Shown here: positions 7,642 through 18,700 of the stretch, piece by piece
Position numbering within the stretch: the stretch's first letter is position 1
Layout of the letters: the number at the start of each line of letters is the position of its first letter
Assembly (NCBI RefSeq): GCF_002895435.1
Contig: NZ_POYJ01000017.1
Location: forward strand, 1 to 64,000
DNA from: Aquimarina sediminis
GTDB taxonomy: Bacteria; Bacteroidota; Bacteroidia; Flavobacteriales; Flavobacteriaceae
DNA length: 64,000 nucleotides
Direction of reading: 5' to 3'
Program-made: the position numbers and the translations under genes
Notes under the pieces: generated by a model
Seen by the model: only the letters and a program-made list of their open reading frames with translations
The model's database searches: none
Told to the model about the DNA's origin: nothing

Positions 7642-8856
7642 TTACCCCCTTTCTCGGGTTAGTATTTTATCTATTAAAATATACATCACCAATCCTATTG
7701 TCATAACAACCATCCCTATCATCCCAATTTTTAATGCTAATGATGAGTTTTCATATAGAGCTTCATTAAACAGCCCTACTATGTACAAAAATAGCTTTAT
7801 AGGAACAAAAGCTATACTGATCATGATTGCCAAATATTTTGGATTGGTGTGTTGCGTAAGAACAGAATTGATTACGGGTGCGATATGAACCTCTGAGATA
7901 CTTAAAAACAATATTGATACTAAATACAAAATGCTATACTGTGCCGTAGGGGTTTCGGGAATAGCAAGAAGCACGGCATAAGAAATAGCACCAAATAAAA
8001 ACCCTATTGCCAATTTGATAAATTGATTTGAATAAAAATATGTCCAAAGAATAATTATTACAAAGCTTACAGGAATAATAAAAATTGTGTTTAGAGAAGA
8101 CCAAATACTTTTAGGGGTATCAAAAACAGCAAGTTCTCCAAATTTAAATTGTAAATCATGAAATCTGATACCCGATATTTCGTATAGCCCCCAGAACAAA
8201 CCAACAATAACAAACGCTATTAACACTTTCAGAGCCCTTTGAATTTCTGGAAGCTTCTTTTCTACTACTTGATTATTAGCCTGATCTGCCGAAATTAATG
8301 GTAAAACTACTGAAAGTAAAGCAACAACACCAGCAATAATAAATCCTATATTCCACCCTAATTTTTCTCCTAAATAACCAATGGTAACTACGCCGATAAA
8401 AGCTCCAACATTTACCGCTAGATAAAATATGGTAAAGCCTGAATCTAAAAGTTTAGTTTTGTTGAGATATAATTTTCCGAAATGGGCAATAATATTAGGT
8501 GTGTAAAATCCGCCACCCAAAACAACCAATGCAAGCCCTATATATAATCCTATTATAGAAGGAATACAAAAACAGAAAGCGCCTAGAGCTTGTAACACTC
8601 CTCCAATAATAATAGATTTTTTATTTCCTACGAGTAGATCTCCAAGTAGTGCTCCTAGAATCTGAGAAAAAACTATTGATACTGTAAACCAACCATAAAT
8701 CTGCAAAGCTTCTTGAGTTGTCATATTTATACTTTCTCCAATCATATATAATACAATCAAAGAACGTAATCCATAATATGAAGTTCTTTCTAATAATCTT
8801 GAACATGCATAAATAAAGGTATACTTATCGTGGGTTTGATCTAAAATTCTTTTCAT
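7642..8856 (-). CDS. POT-type (PTR2) MFS transporter
   Basis: A 404-residue polytopic inner-membrane protein with about 12 predicted hydrophobic segments. The first helix carries the proton-coupled oligopeptide transporter signature ERTSYYG (from Glu23), and the following GALLGDLLVGNKKSIIIGG loop is typical of the family. The substrate is probably di- or tripeptides with protons, but it is not proven. It is shorter than many POT proteins (about 450-500). The gene upstream (8857-9255) ends exactly where this one starts, so the two are co-transcribed. Confidence 0.82.
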   Translation of the reverse strand: MKRILDQTHDKYTFIYACSRLLERTSYYGLRSLIVLYMIGESINMTTQEALQIYGWFTVSIVFSQILGALLGDLLVGNKKSIIIGGVLQALGAFCFCIPSIIGLYIGLALVVLGGGFYTPNIIAHFGKLYLNKTKLLDSGFTIFYLAVNVGAFIGVVTIGYLGEKLGWNIGFIIAGVVALLSVVLPLISADQANNQVVEKKLPEIQRALKVLIAFVIVGLFWGLYEISGIRFHDLQFKFGELAVFDTPKSIWSSLNTIFIIPVSFVIIILWTYFYSNQFIKLAIGFLFGAISYAVLLAIPETPTAQYSILYLVSILFLSISEVHIAPVINSVLTQHTNPKYLAIMISIAFVPIKLFLYIVGLFNEALYENSSLALKIGMIGMVVMTIGLVMYILIDKILTRERG

Positions 8857-9255
8857 TTAGTTTTTCTTATATAAAGTTGTTCCTTCGGTTTGTTTTGATA
8901 TTACAAGCTCATGCCCAATCTCAATATTATCAGGAAAACTTATATAGTCAAAATGAATATGTCCTTTGTAATTTTTATTAAAATCAATATTTCTCTTCAA
9001 TACATTTAAATTCTCAACTGACCAAAATATTTTGAATTCTCTATCACCATATTCATATCGAATTTTTCCTTCGGTAAATCTAACTGACAAACAAGAACAA
9101 ATACTATCGTAGGGTAATGGATTGATACATGAATCCAATTCAACTGAGAAATCGGTATTCAAATCCAGAAGTTTATATAATTTTTGAAAATCACAAAAAT
9201 CCCCTTCTATTTCAAATTCACAATTATTGTATGTTCGGATAATCATTCTAATCAA
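8857..9255 (-). CDS. Hypothetical protein (132 aa) ahead of the transporter
   Basis: A soluble acidic 132-residue protein with no signal peptide or membrane segment. The C-terminal block GHIHFDYISFPDN and the ending ELVISKQTEGT loosely recall Imm32-type immunity-like proteins, but this is a weak impression and no toxin gene is adjacent. An in-frame ATG four codons in (9246) is an alternative start. Its stop abuts the start codon of the transporter gene, suggesting translational coupling. Confidence 0.6.
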   Translation of the reverse strand: MIRMIIRTYNNCEFEIEGDFCDFQKLYKLLDLNTDFSVELDSCINPLPYDSICSCLSVRFTEGKIRYEYGDREFKIFWSVENLNVLKRNIDFNKNYKGHIHFDYISFPDNIEIGHELVISKQTEGTTLYKKN

Positions 9256-9400
9256 ATTTAAATTATAATTAGCGTTTATCTATAACTAGTACTGAAGCTG
9301 AAAATCACTATTTTTTCGAACTATAACTTAAACAAACATTAAATTTTGATTAAAGTCGCACCCGTATTATCTAATAGGTGTTGTTACAAACAATTACTCA

Positions 9401-10029
9401 TTAAAACCTATAATTCATTCCTAATTGAATTATTGAAGAATGAAGATTTTGTCTTTCCGTAATTCCATAGTTATATCTTAGTTCAATTCCATAACTATTT
9501 GTAATTACATACTCTAATTCTAGATCAACTCCTATTTCAAATTTTTCAGAACCATCATTTCTAATAAAACCAATATTAAACGGGTTATTGTCAAATTCAA
9601 CATTTCTACTTAAACTATGGCTTAATTGAGGACCTCCACCCAAAACAAATTTTTGACTCAATTTATATTTAAGTATAATTGGGAGAAGAATTAGCGATTC
9701 TTTTATATCTCCATCAATTGAAGTAAAGAAAAATGCATCATCTAGGGTAAATACCTTTATGTCTGTCCCATTTATGGAAAAACTACTCCCTCTTTGAGAA
9801 AATAAAAGCTCTGGTCGAATTGATATTTTTTCACTAACATTAAAAGACACAAATCCTCCAACGTAGAATCCAATTCCTCCATTATAATCAGCAGGAATAT
9901 CCATGCCATTATTATCAATAAAACTTGAGTAATTTGTACCTCCCTTTATTCCATATTTTAACTTGTCTGTTTGTCCAAAAGTTTTGTAATAATTAAAGTT
10001 ATACTAATCAGTAATATTATTTTTTTCAT
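9401..10029 (-). pseudogene. Outer-membrane beta-barrel (porin-family) gene with a 1-base frameshift
   Basis: An uninterrupted frame at 9401-9904 encodes 167 residues of an 8-strand-type outer-membrane barrel (GGIGFYVGGFVSFNVSEKIS, ending IIQLGMNYRF). Upstream, the ATG at 10029 starts a clear signal peptide (MKKIILLISITLIITK) in another frame, and the barrel frame continues back to FGQTDKLKYGIKGGTNYSSF. One base appears to be missing in the A4/T4 homopolymers at 9977-9985. Restoring it gives a 209-residue protein with a perfect signal peptide. This is either a recent pseudogene or a sequencing error. Translation could only restart weakly at the internal ATG (9904), without export. Confidence 0.75.
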
Positions 10030-10174
10030 TTATAATACTTGTTGTGAATTATTTGTAACATAAAAGTATATGTCTTCAAACGATAAAACGTTACCATCCT
10101 ACCGTCATTTTTTTTCGACACCTTAATAAGAGAAGTTGTAGTTTTAATTTTTAAAGCAAGTATAACTTATTCGC

Positions 10175-12169
10175 TTACAAAAAGAAATTCCATACAATCC
10201 CAAAGCGTAGTACTGCATCTCGAGTAGCATAGCCTGGCGCAGAAAACTCATTGTTTTGGCTAAAGGCTTCCCCTATATTTTCGTATTTAAAATAGATTCG
10301 TGTTTGCCTTACTTTGGCATTAAAGAAGATATCAAACTGTGGATATGCGCTTATCTCCTGAGTATTTTGAACATAAAACTCGGATAAGACAGGGTCGTAT
10401 GCGTCAGCTTTATACCCAGAAAAGTATTTGAACGTTATTCCTGTTTGTAAAAAAAGAGCATTCTTTTTAAACCAATGATCTTGATAATACAAACTGTTTC
10501 GGGTTACAAACTCGGGTACATTATACACTTGTTCTCCTCCTTGTACATTTTGATACATGACGGTATTATCAAGCCCTAGTTTCCAATACTGCAATCCTTG
10601 CGTCAGTTTTACTTTTAATACATCTATACTTTCAGAAAACTGCATTGGAGTAATAGCATCGTTTGCATTTTTTGTAAAATAGGTGTACTTATCAATTTTA
10701 GAATAATTAGCTTCTATTTCTGCTATTTTACTTGCTTTAATATTTACCTGTATTTTTTGAGTTTCGATATTATCAAAATCGTTTTGCCAGTTGTAATTTA
10801 TATAATCACTTTGATATAGCAGGAAATTATAGTTTGGAGCCACAGAGCTAGCTCCTATTTTTGCACGAATACCATATTTATCATTAAGCTGATAACCTGC
10901 GCCGGCATTAAAATAATATCCATCAAAATCTCCTGATACAATACTCATACCATCACCAAATAACTGAAATCCTTTGTAATTGTTTTGATACTCTGCTCCT
11001 ACGGTGTATACATCTCCTTTAATTCGATTGGTGATACTAATTTGATCACCGGTACTATTTACCTGATTTAAGATCGAGTTATATCCATAATTATAATTAG
11101 AGCTTCCTCCTAGTAGTCTTAATTTCCCTAACCAGATATTTTCAAAATCAAGAAACGCTTGATTGTTAAAATCCTCTAATGCCACATTATCAGAAATATT
11201 TGCAGACACATAGGACTCACCCAAAAGCCCGTTAGGTGCAATTGCTGTCTGATCGTATTTATACCTCTTATCGGTAAGATCCATAATATGTCCTATCCCT
11301 AATCCTGTGGCTGTACTATCTGTTTTTTTGATAATTGCATATTGGTGATTTAGGTAAAATCGTTTACCTAAAAGAATATTTTCGGCATCCTGAAAATTAA
11401 CTGACACTGATCCTCTATCAGCAAATTCACTTTCTTCTCCAACAAAATTACCTCTCCCCAGATATTGATCAATTCCTTCGGTAGACAACCCTCCATTCTC
11501 TTCATTGAGTAAATCCTGAGTGACAAAATGTGACTTTACCTTATACCGATCATTTTTGGTTACATAACTTGCTGTCGCTCTAAAATTGCCTGTGCTTGTC
11601 AAGGCATGTTGATATTTTCCTAATGACCGTACTCCTTTATATGCCATAGATAGGTTAAGCCTTGGTGAGGTATTTACTGTAAAAAAAGCGTCTAATTGTT
11701 GCCCTTGCTCGAATGTAGTTTTAAAATATAATTCGGTAAGCGGAGTGGGAACATGATAGTAATTAATATCATTAACTTCCATAAAGTTAAAATGCCTCGC
11801 TCTGGCACCAAAAAGTGGTAGTATATGATCTTTTTCTTCCCGTTTTGCCAAACTATTATAGGTTTGTCCTACATTATGAATCGGAAGTAGCTCAAAATCA
11901 TCTCTACGCAGGTAATTAAACTTATAGTCCTTCTGCATCGTTAATGTAGTATCTACATAGGTTGTATCATTTTTTATGGTAATGATTTTATAATCTGTTA
12001 CTGGCGGTTTCTCCTTTTTCTCTTTAGGTTGCCTTAAGGATTTCTTACCATCTAGAGATCGATTCCCTCTTGAAGGAGAGCCATCATCTTCTCGCTCCTG
12101 ATTTATACCTTGCGCACAGGTTATTGATACCGTTAATAGTGCTATTATAAATATTATGTTTTTTCTCAT
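10175..12169 (-). CDS. Putative porin (outer-membrane beta-barrel)
   Basis: A 664-residue secreted protein: signal peptide to about residue 20 (ending TCAQ), a charged low-complexity linker (REDDGSPSRGNRSLDGKK), then a long beta-rich region ending in a Phe-terminated strand typical of outer-membrane barrels. It matches the Bacteroidota putative-porin family often found beside rnhB; substrate unknown. The ATG at 12169 is preferred over the one at 12190 because it begins the signal peptide and a TACTTTTG -7 element lies at 12195-12188. It is divergently oriented to rnhB. Confidence 0.82.
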   Translation of the reverse strand: MRKNIIFIIALLTVSITCAQGINQEREDDGSPSRGNRSLDGKKSLRQPKEKKEKPPVTDYKIITIKNDTTYVDTTLTMQKDYKFNYLRRDDFELLPIHNVGQTYNSLAKREEKDHILPLFGARARHFNFMEVNDINYYHVPTPLTELYFKTTFEQGQQLDAFFTVNTSPRLNLSMAYKGVRSLGKYQHALTSTGNFRATASYVTKNDRYKVKSHFVTQDLLNEENGGLSTEGIDQYLGRGNFVGEESEFADRGSVSVNFQDAENILLGKRFYLNHQYAIIKKTDSTATGLGIGHIMDLTDKRYKYDQTAIAPNGLLGESYVSANISDNVALEDFNNQAFLDFENIWLGKLRLLGGSSNYNYGYNSILNQVNSTGDQISITNRIKGDVYTVGAEYQNNYKGFQLFGDGMSIVSGDFDGYYFNAGAGYQLNDKYGIRAKIGASSVAPNYNFLLYQSDYINYNWQNDFDNIETQKIQVNIKASKIAEIEANYSKIDKYTYFTKNANDAITPMQFSESIDVLKVKLTQGLQYWKLGLDNTVMYQNVQGGEQVYNVPEFVTRNSLYYQDHWFKKNALFLQTGITFKYFSGYKADAYDPVLSEFYVQNTQEISAYPQFDIFFNAKVRQTRIYFKYENIGEAFSQNNEFSAPGYATRDAVLRFGIVWNFFL

Positions 12170-12187
12170 TAGATTGCTGAACTCAGG

Positions 12188-12195
12188 CAAAAGTA
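12188..12195 (-). promoter_or_regulatory. -7 element for the putative porin gene
   Basis: TACTTTTG on the minus strand fits TAnnTTTG and lies 18 bases before the chosen ATG. No TTG is evident at the right -33 spacing. It overlaps the alternative upstream ATG and so argues against it. Confidence 0.45.
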
Positions 12196-12327
12196 TACTT
12201 TTTTAACGAAAGTAAATACTACTCATTGCTTGTTTAGATTAACTTTTTTATAGAACCCAGATAGGATATGTTCTTTAATTTCAAAAAATAGTTTTTAGGT
12301 ATTCTCTTCATACTGTATCTTCGTATT

Positions 12328-12930
12328 ATGCTTGCGTTACAATTAAATCCAAATATTCTAGAATGTGGCACTGATGAAGCAGGGCGAGGATGCCTCGCCG
12401 GACCTGTTACGGCTGCTGCCATACTATTGCCTGATGATTTCAATAACACTGTCCTTAATGACTCTAAACAACTTAGTGAAACCAAGAGAAATCTTTTGAG
12501 ACCCTTACTAGAAGACTCCTGTTTGGCCTATGGTGTTACACATGTTTTTATGGACGAAATTGACAAAGTCAATATTTTGAATGCCTCAATACTGGCCATG
12601 CAAAGATCAATCGCGCAGCTAAAACCACAACCTAAGCATATCATTGTAGACGGAAACAGGTTTAAACCATATAATGATATCCCCTTTACTTGCGTTATTA
12701 AAGGTGATGGAAAATATCTAAATATAGCCGCAGCTTCTGTATTGGCAAAAACGTATCGTGATGAGTATATGGAAAAAATACATGAGGAATTCCCTATGTA
12801 TAACTGGAAAAAAAATAAAGGATACCCTACAACTGAGCATCGAGATGCTATACGTAAGTATGGTGTAACCAAATATCACAGAAAAAGCTTCAGGTTATTA
12901 CCCGAACAGCTCACACTTGATCTTAAATAA
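12328..12930 (+). CDS. rnhB: Ribonuclease HII
   Basis: A 200-residue RNase HII that cleaves the RNA strand of RNA-DNA hybrids and single ribonucleotides in DNA. The N-terminal GTDEAGRG supplies the catalytic Asp16-Glu17, LNDSKQLSE follows, and further acidic residues lie in IIVDGNRF. The conserved IAAASVLAKTYRDEYM block and the ending KYHRKSFRLL are also typical. A TATCTTCG sequence at 12316-12323 lies only 5 bases before the ATG, which could mean a nearly leaderless transcript. Length is normal for the family. Confidence 0.95.
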   Translation: MLALQLNPNILECGTDEAGRGCLAGPVTAAAILLPDDFNNTVLNDSKQLSETKRNLLRPLLEDSCLAYGVTHVFMDEIDKVNILNASILAMQRSIAQLKPQPKHIIVDGNRFKPYNDIPFTCVIKGDGKYLNIAAASVLAKTYRDEYMEKIHEEFPMYNWKKNKGYPTTEHRDAIRKYGVTKYHRKSFRLLPEQLTLDLK

Positions 12931-12933
12931 TTA

Positions 12934-12941
12934 TATCTTTG
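12934..12941 (+). promoter_or_regulatory. -7 element ahead of the large lipoprotein gene
   Basis: TATCTTTG matches TAnnTTTG and starts just past the rnhB stop. The TTG at 12917-12919 is too close (14 bases) to be a standard -33 element, so only the -7 match is claimed. Confidence 0.4.
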
Positions 12942-13067
12942 GGGCTTAGAAGAGAAAAACTCCAATTATATTTCTATCATTAAACAAGAATATCTATTTT
13001 GCAAATCAAGAAATTGAATTTTTTTATTTTGACAACAACATTCAGGAATACAAAACACATCGGCATA

Positions 13068-15536
13068 ATGAAAAAAATAGTTGCGATTCTTTTAGTTTTT
13101 ATAGCTATTTCTTGTGACGATATCTCCAAAAAATCAAATTCTTTAATAGATTATATTCCCAGAGATGCTCAGGTTATTGTAAAAATAAATGATTTGGAAG
13201 GAGCCTCTAGTAAACTACGAGATAATAACCTTATCAAAAACAATGACCAAATTGCATTTTTTAAGTACTTTAAAGAATTATCTATTCTGAATGAATCTAA
13301 TCAATCTGAAAGCCTATTATGTTTTTCTCCTCTTGGGAAAAATGATTTTGAATATACCTATATCTCAAAATTTGATCCTTCAGTAATACGAACTGATTCA
13401 ATCAACACAAAAAAAATAGAGACTATTGCCTATTCTGACCAAACTATATATAAAATCACCTCAAAAGGGCAACCTTTTTTTGCTACCAAACAGGATAGCA
13501 TTCTGATTGCTTCTTCTTCTCAATTGCTTATCGAAAATGCAATAAGGATGCAGAAAGCTCCAACTCCTATTGACAAGGATCTAAAAAAAGTATATGAAGT
13601 ATCTGGAAAAGAAAACACAATATCCTTATTATTTAACGGTAAGAAACTACAAAATATCCATAATTCTCTCCTACCTAATACTGATCTAGAAAGTTTACAA
13701 AATTTTAGTGGCTGGGCATCAATAGATGCTACTATAGATCAAAATGCCCTGTATCTAGATGGTATTGCTATCGAAAAAGACTCATTATCCAGTACCATCG
13801 GTATTTTTGACAATACCCTAGCTCAGGAAAACCTAATGTCTAGAGTTACACCAATCACCGCTCAAGGATTTATCTCATATACCTATGATGATTATGATGA
13901 ATTGAAAAAGAATTTATCTATCGCTCAGGATAGAGAGTTAAAAGATATCCCTGAAGACCTTGATGATATTCTCTCAGGTACTTCTGAAATAGGAGTGCTA
14001 TTTTTTGAAAAGGGAAATGCTTTGGTTTTAAATTCTTTGGATGCAGAAACCGCTCATAAGAATTTGGCAGGAACAAAAGTAGAAACCTACAGGAATACTG
14101 CCATATATTCTTATAAAAACTCCACCTCTTTTGCACAGACGTTAACACCACTGGTAAAAGATTTTGAAGCTAAATTCTATTTTATTAAAGATGAGTTCAT
14201 CATCTTTGGATCATCTGTCAATACCCTTAGGGACATTATTGCTAATATTCTTAATAAAACCTTACTTTATGATCAAGAGTATTATAAAAATATCGTAAAA
14301 GATTTATCCGATCAATCTTCGATATTAATGGTGGGGACTATTAAAAATATAAAAGAATACATTTCTGACAATACTAAAAAAGATTATGCCGCACAATGGA
14401 GTACATTAAAAGATAAAGGCTATCAAATTGGGGTATTGCAGATCATTAAAGAAAATGATTTTGCCCATATTCATGCTATTTTACAAAAAAGTAAAGACAA
14501 AGGAGCTGCAACATCAGTAGCTCAAGTTGCTTCGACTACCATTGAAAACAAAGTATTAAACAAACCCACTCTTGTTAAAAACCACAGAACCAAAGGTATG
14601 GACGTGGTAGTACAGGATATCGAAAACGAGTTATACCTTATTTCTGATAAAGGGGCTATTTTCTGGAAAAAACAAATAGATGGAGAAATTCTGGGTGATA
14701 TTAAACAAATTGATATCTATAAAAATGGGAGATATCAATTAGTATTTAATACTGCTAATAAGCTTTATGTAGTTGATCGCGATGGTAAGGATGTAAAACC
14801 TTATCCTAAAACCTTTGAAAAATCCATTACGCAACCATTGTCTTTGTTTGATTATGATAAAAGTAAACGCTACCGTATCGTCATCACGCAAGGAAATGAA
14901 GTAAAAATGTTTAATGCCGAAGGAAAAATTGTTACTGGGTTTCGTTTTAAAGAAACAGAAACAGAACTTATTTCTCCTCCAAAGCATATTAGGATAGGAA
15001 CAAAGGATTATATTTTACTTTCGGAAAAAAATGGTAAACTAACTGTTTTAGATCGTCTAGGTAGAGTAAGAATAGACGTAAAAGAAAAAGTCGATTTTTC
15101 TAAAAGCGAATGGTATCAATATCAAAACAAACTTACATCAACCACCAAAAGTGGATATTTGATTCAAATACAAAATGATGGTAATGCTATAGAACAGAAC
15201 CTAAGTTTACATGAAGACAATCAAATGACAGCCACAAACAAAACTCTGGTTACTTTATCTGAAAACAAACTGACTATAAAGGGCAAGACTATAGAGCTAG
15301 ATTTTGGAATTTATACTGAACCTAAACTTTACTTTATCAATAACAAGATTTATATCACTACTACAGATATACAGGCAAAAAAAGTATATTTATATGATAG
15401 TAATGCAGAATTGTTCCCTAATTTTCCTGTATATGGTAATTCTGTATTAAGCCTTGGTAATATGGATAAAGATCCAAACTTGGAGTTTGTAGTGCAAGGA
15501 GAAGAAAATAGTATCTTAATTTATCAAATTAATTAA
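13068..15536 (+). CDS. Large hypothetical lipoprotein (822 aa)
   Basis: A signal peptide ends at the lipobox AISC (Cys16), giving an exported lipid-anchored protein. The first half is alpha/beta with DUF3352-like character (substrates such as DYIPRDAQVIVKINDLEG). The second half (about residue 520 on) has repeated short blocks such as LYLISDKGAIFWKKQIDG, FNAEGKIVTGFRF and LTVLDRLGRVRIDV, consistent with a beta-propeller. No enzymatic motif was seen. The frame opens 23 codons earlier, but the ATG at 13068 starts the signal peptide. It follows rnhB with its own likely promoter and has a terminator at 15566. Confidence 0.75.
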   Translation: MKKIVAILLVFIAISCDDISKKSNSLIDYIPRDAQVIVKINDLEGASSKLRDNNLIKNNDQIAFFKYFKELSILNESNQSESLLCFSPLGKNDFEYTYISKFDPSVIRTDSINTKKIETIAYSDQTIYKITSKGQPFFATKQDSILIASSSQLLIENAIRMQKAPTPIDKDLKKVYEVSGKENTISLLFNGKKLQNIHNSLLPNTDLESLQNFSGWASIDATIDQNALYLDGIAIEKDSLSSTIGIFDNTLAQENLMSRVTPITAQGFISYTYDDYDELKKNLSIAQDRELKDIPEDLDDILSGTSEIGVLFFEKGNALVLNSLDAETAHKNLAGTKVETYRNTAIYSYKNSTSFAQTLTPLVKDFEAKFYFIKDEFIIFGSSVNTLRDIIANILNKTLLYDQEYYKNIVKDLSDQSSILMVGTIKNIKEYISDNTKKDYAAQWSTLKDKGYQIGVLQIIKENDFAHIHAILQKSKDKGAATSVAQVASTTIENKVLNKPTLVKNHRTKGMDVVVQDIENELYLISDKGAIFWKKQIDGEILGDIKQIDIYKNGRYQLVFNTANKLYVVDRDGKDVKPYPKTFEKSITQPLSLFDYDKSKRYRIVITQGNEVKMFNAEGKIVTGFRFKETETELISPPKHIRIGTKDYILLSEKNGKLTVLDRLGRVRIDVKEKVDFSKSEWYQYQNKLTSTTKSGYLIQIQNDGNAIEQNLSLHEDNQMTATNKTLVTLSENKLTIKGKTIELDFGIYTEPKLYFINNKIYITTTDIQAKKVYLYDSNAELFPNFPVYGNSVLSLGNMDKDPNLEFVVQGEENSILIYQIN

Positions 15537-15565
15537 GCTTTTAAAAGTTAAAAAATAATTCAGGT

Positions 15566-15594
15566 AAAAACCAAAGTATTCGCTTTGGTTTTTT
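15566..15594 (+). terminator. Rho-independent terminator
   Basis: AAAAACCAAAG pairs with CTTTGGTTTTT across a 6-base loop, followed by T residues, 30 bases after the lipoprotein stop codon. Confidence 0.75.
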
Positions 15595-15791
15595 GTTTCG
15601 CACTAAATTGAAGTTTTTGATAAGCATAACTTCAAGCGACTTTCCCATCCTACACAAGATAACGCCTCCTTTTATTTAACATTTTTTTATGATTTAATAT
15701 AGATTTATATCATTTTGTGTTAAAGATCCATATATAGGTAATAAACTGTATAATAATGAGTTAAATTTACACACACAAAACAAACTCAACT

Positions 15792-18700
15792 ATGAAAACA
15801 AGTATTTTTTCGAAAATACTAGTACTCACACTTTTATTTGTGAGTATTAGTGTTAACGCGCAGCTGTGGAATCCTATCTCTCAAGCCAAAGCACAAAACA
15901 AACCAAAAGAATTTAGAAAAACGACACCAACTCAGTATCAATTATTTAACCTAAATACTACAGAGTTAACTTCAATTCTAAAAAAGACTCCTTCAAGAGC
16001 ACTACAAAAAACCTCTGGTGTTGTTATGGAGTTACCTACTCAAAAAGGGGTCTTAAAAAGATTTAGAGTCCTAGAGGCCTCTGTATTAGACAAAGATCTT
16101 GCAAAAAGATTTCCCAACATTAAATCTTTTGTAGGATATGGTATAGATGACCCTACATCTATTGCTAGGTTTAGCGTATCAAAAGTCGGGTTACACGCAA
16201 TGATTACTTCGGGTAATCATAAAACTATCTATATTGATCCTTATACTAAGGACAAACAAGATTACATATGCTACTCTAAAACAAATTTACCTGCAAATCC
16301 AGATAGTTTTGAGTGTCTCGTAGAAGATAATTTCAAATCGAACTTCTCTAATCAACAGTTCGATAATACTACAAAAAATGCTAATGATGGCAAACTAAGA
16401 ACTTTTAGACTCGCTATTGCCTGTACAGGAGAATATTCTCAATTTCATTTAAACAATCAGGGAATACCTTCTGGAGCCTCTGACCAGATAAAAAAAGAAG
16501 CTGTGCTTTCTGCTGTAAACACAACCATGACTAGAGTAAATGGTATTTTTGAAAAAGATCTTGCTCTTACAATGGTATTGGTAAATAATAATACCGATAT
16601 TATCTTTTTAAATGCAAATACGGATAACCTCAGTAACAATAATGCTGGTGCCCTGATAAACGAGAGTCAAACCGTTTGTGATAATGTTATTGGTTCTGCT
16701 AATTATGACATAGGTCACGCATTTAGTACAGGAGGTGGTGGATTAGCACAACTTAGATCTCCTTGTACTAGTTCTAAAGCCAGAGGAATTACTGGAAGCG
16801 GCAACCCAATAGGAGATCCATACGATGTAGATTATGTTGCTCATGAAATGGGACATCAATATGGAGGAAACCACACTCAAAACAACAGCTGTCAGAGATC
16901 CAGTGCCTCTGTAGAACCAGGAAGTGCTTCTACAATTATGGGATATGCAGGCATCTGTTCTCCAAATGTTCAAAATAATAGTGATGCTTACTTTCATGCT
17001 ATAAGTATTCAGGAAATGTGGCAAAATATTTCTCAGGGAAATAGTAGGTGTGGCGCCCAAAGCAACACTAACAATGCTGCTCCAACTGCCAATGCTGGTC
17101 AAGATTATACCATTCCTGCCTCTACTCCATTTGTCTTAAAAGGTAATGGGACAGATGCCAACTCTGGAAATGCACTGACATATTGCTGGGAACAAATGGA
17201 TGCACAACATGCAACCATGCCTCCTTCTGCAAATTCTACAAATGGACCTGCTTTTAGATCATTGACTCCTACATCATCTCCAGATCGATATATGCCTGCT
17301 TTATCAACTGTTATAGCTGGGCAAACTTCTTCCACCTGGGAAGTTGTTCCTGCGGTAAGTAGAACAATGAATTTTAGACTTACAGTAAGGGATAATGCAT
17401 CTGGGGGTGGTAGCACCGCCAGTGACAACTCCAGAATTACGGTTGCTGGAGCAGCGGGACCCTTTATTGTAAACGCTCCAAATACAAATGTAAGCTGGGC
17501 TTCTGGATCTACCCAGACAGTAACCTGGAACGTAGCTGGAACAACAGCTAATGGTATAAATGCCGCCAATGTAGATATTTTACTCTCTACAGATGGAGGG
17601 AACACTTATCCTATTACAATTGCCACTGCCGTACCTAATGATGGTTCTCATAGCATTATAGTACCAAATGTAACAGGAACACAAAACAGGATTATGGTAA
17701 GAGGATCTGGACATATTTTTTATGATATTTCTAATACTAACTTTAGCATTACCGGTGGTAATGGAGACACTCAAGCTCCAACAGCACCATCAGGTTTAAC
17801 AGCCTCTAATATTACGCAAAGTACTATTAATCTTAACTGGAACGCTTCAACAGATAATGTAGGTGTTACAGGATATGATGTATATCAAGGTAGTACAGTG
17901 ATTACAACTGTTACCACTACTTCTTATCAAGTTACAGGGTTAACAGCCAACACTACTTATAGCTTTAGCATAAAAGCAAAAGACGCCGCCGGCAATCAAT
18001 CTAGTGCAAGTAATATTATGAATGCCACCACATTACCACAAACAGATACACAGGCACCAACACCTCCTAGTGGTTTGACAGCTTCAAATATTACACAAAC
18101 TACCACAGATCTAACATGGAATGCTTCTACTGATAATGTAGGTGTTTCTGGTTATGATGTATATCAAGGTAGTACAGTAGTTGCAACAGTAAATACTACT
18201 TCACATCAGGTTACTGGGTTATCAACTAATACGGCATATAGTTTTAGTGTAAAAGCCAAAGATGCTGCAGGTAATCAATCTAGTGCAAGTAATATTGTAA
18301 ATATCACAACCCTACCATCGGGGGGGAATAGCTGTACTGGAGGTATATCTGTTTTCCCTTATACAGAAGGGTTCGAAAATACATTAGGAGCATGGACACA
18401 AGCTACTGGTGATGACTTTAACTGGTCAGTTGATGCTAATGGTACTCCTTCTAGAAACACAGGACCTTCTAGTGCTTCAGAAGGATCTTATTATGCCTAT
18501 ATGGAATCATCATCACCCAACTACCCTTCTAAAAGATCAATATTAAATTCTCCCTGTTTTGACTTAAGTGCACTCACAGCAGCAAAATTTGAGTTTAAAT
18601 ATCACATGTATGGTGCTACAAGCATGGGTAGCTTAGTACTAGAAGCTAGTAGTGATAATGGTGCTACTTGGAGTACGGTTTGGTCAAAATCAGGAAATCA

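Noticed and set aside
12528..12872. A 114-codon minus-strand frame within rnhB
   Set aside because: It overlaps the catalytic coding region of RNase HII and looks like an antisense reading.
17105..17605. A 166-codon minus-strand frame inside the metallopeptidase
   Set aside because: It is the reverse reading of the PKD/FN3 coding region, rich in Val and Ala as expected from antisense of Thr/Asn codons. The plus frame has unambiguous domains.
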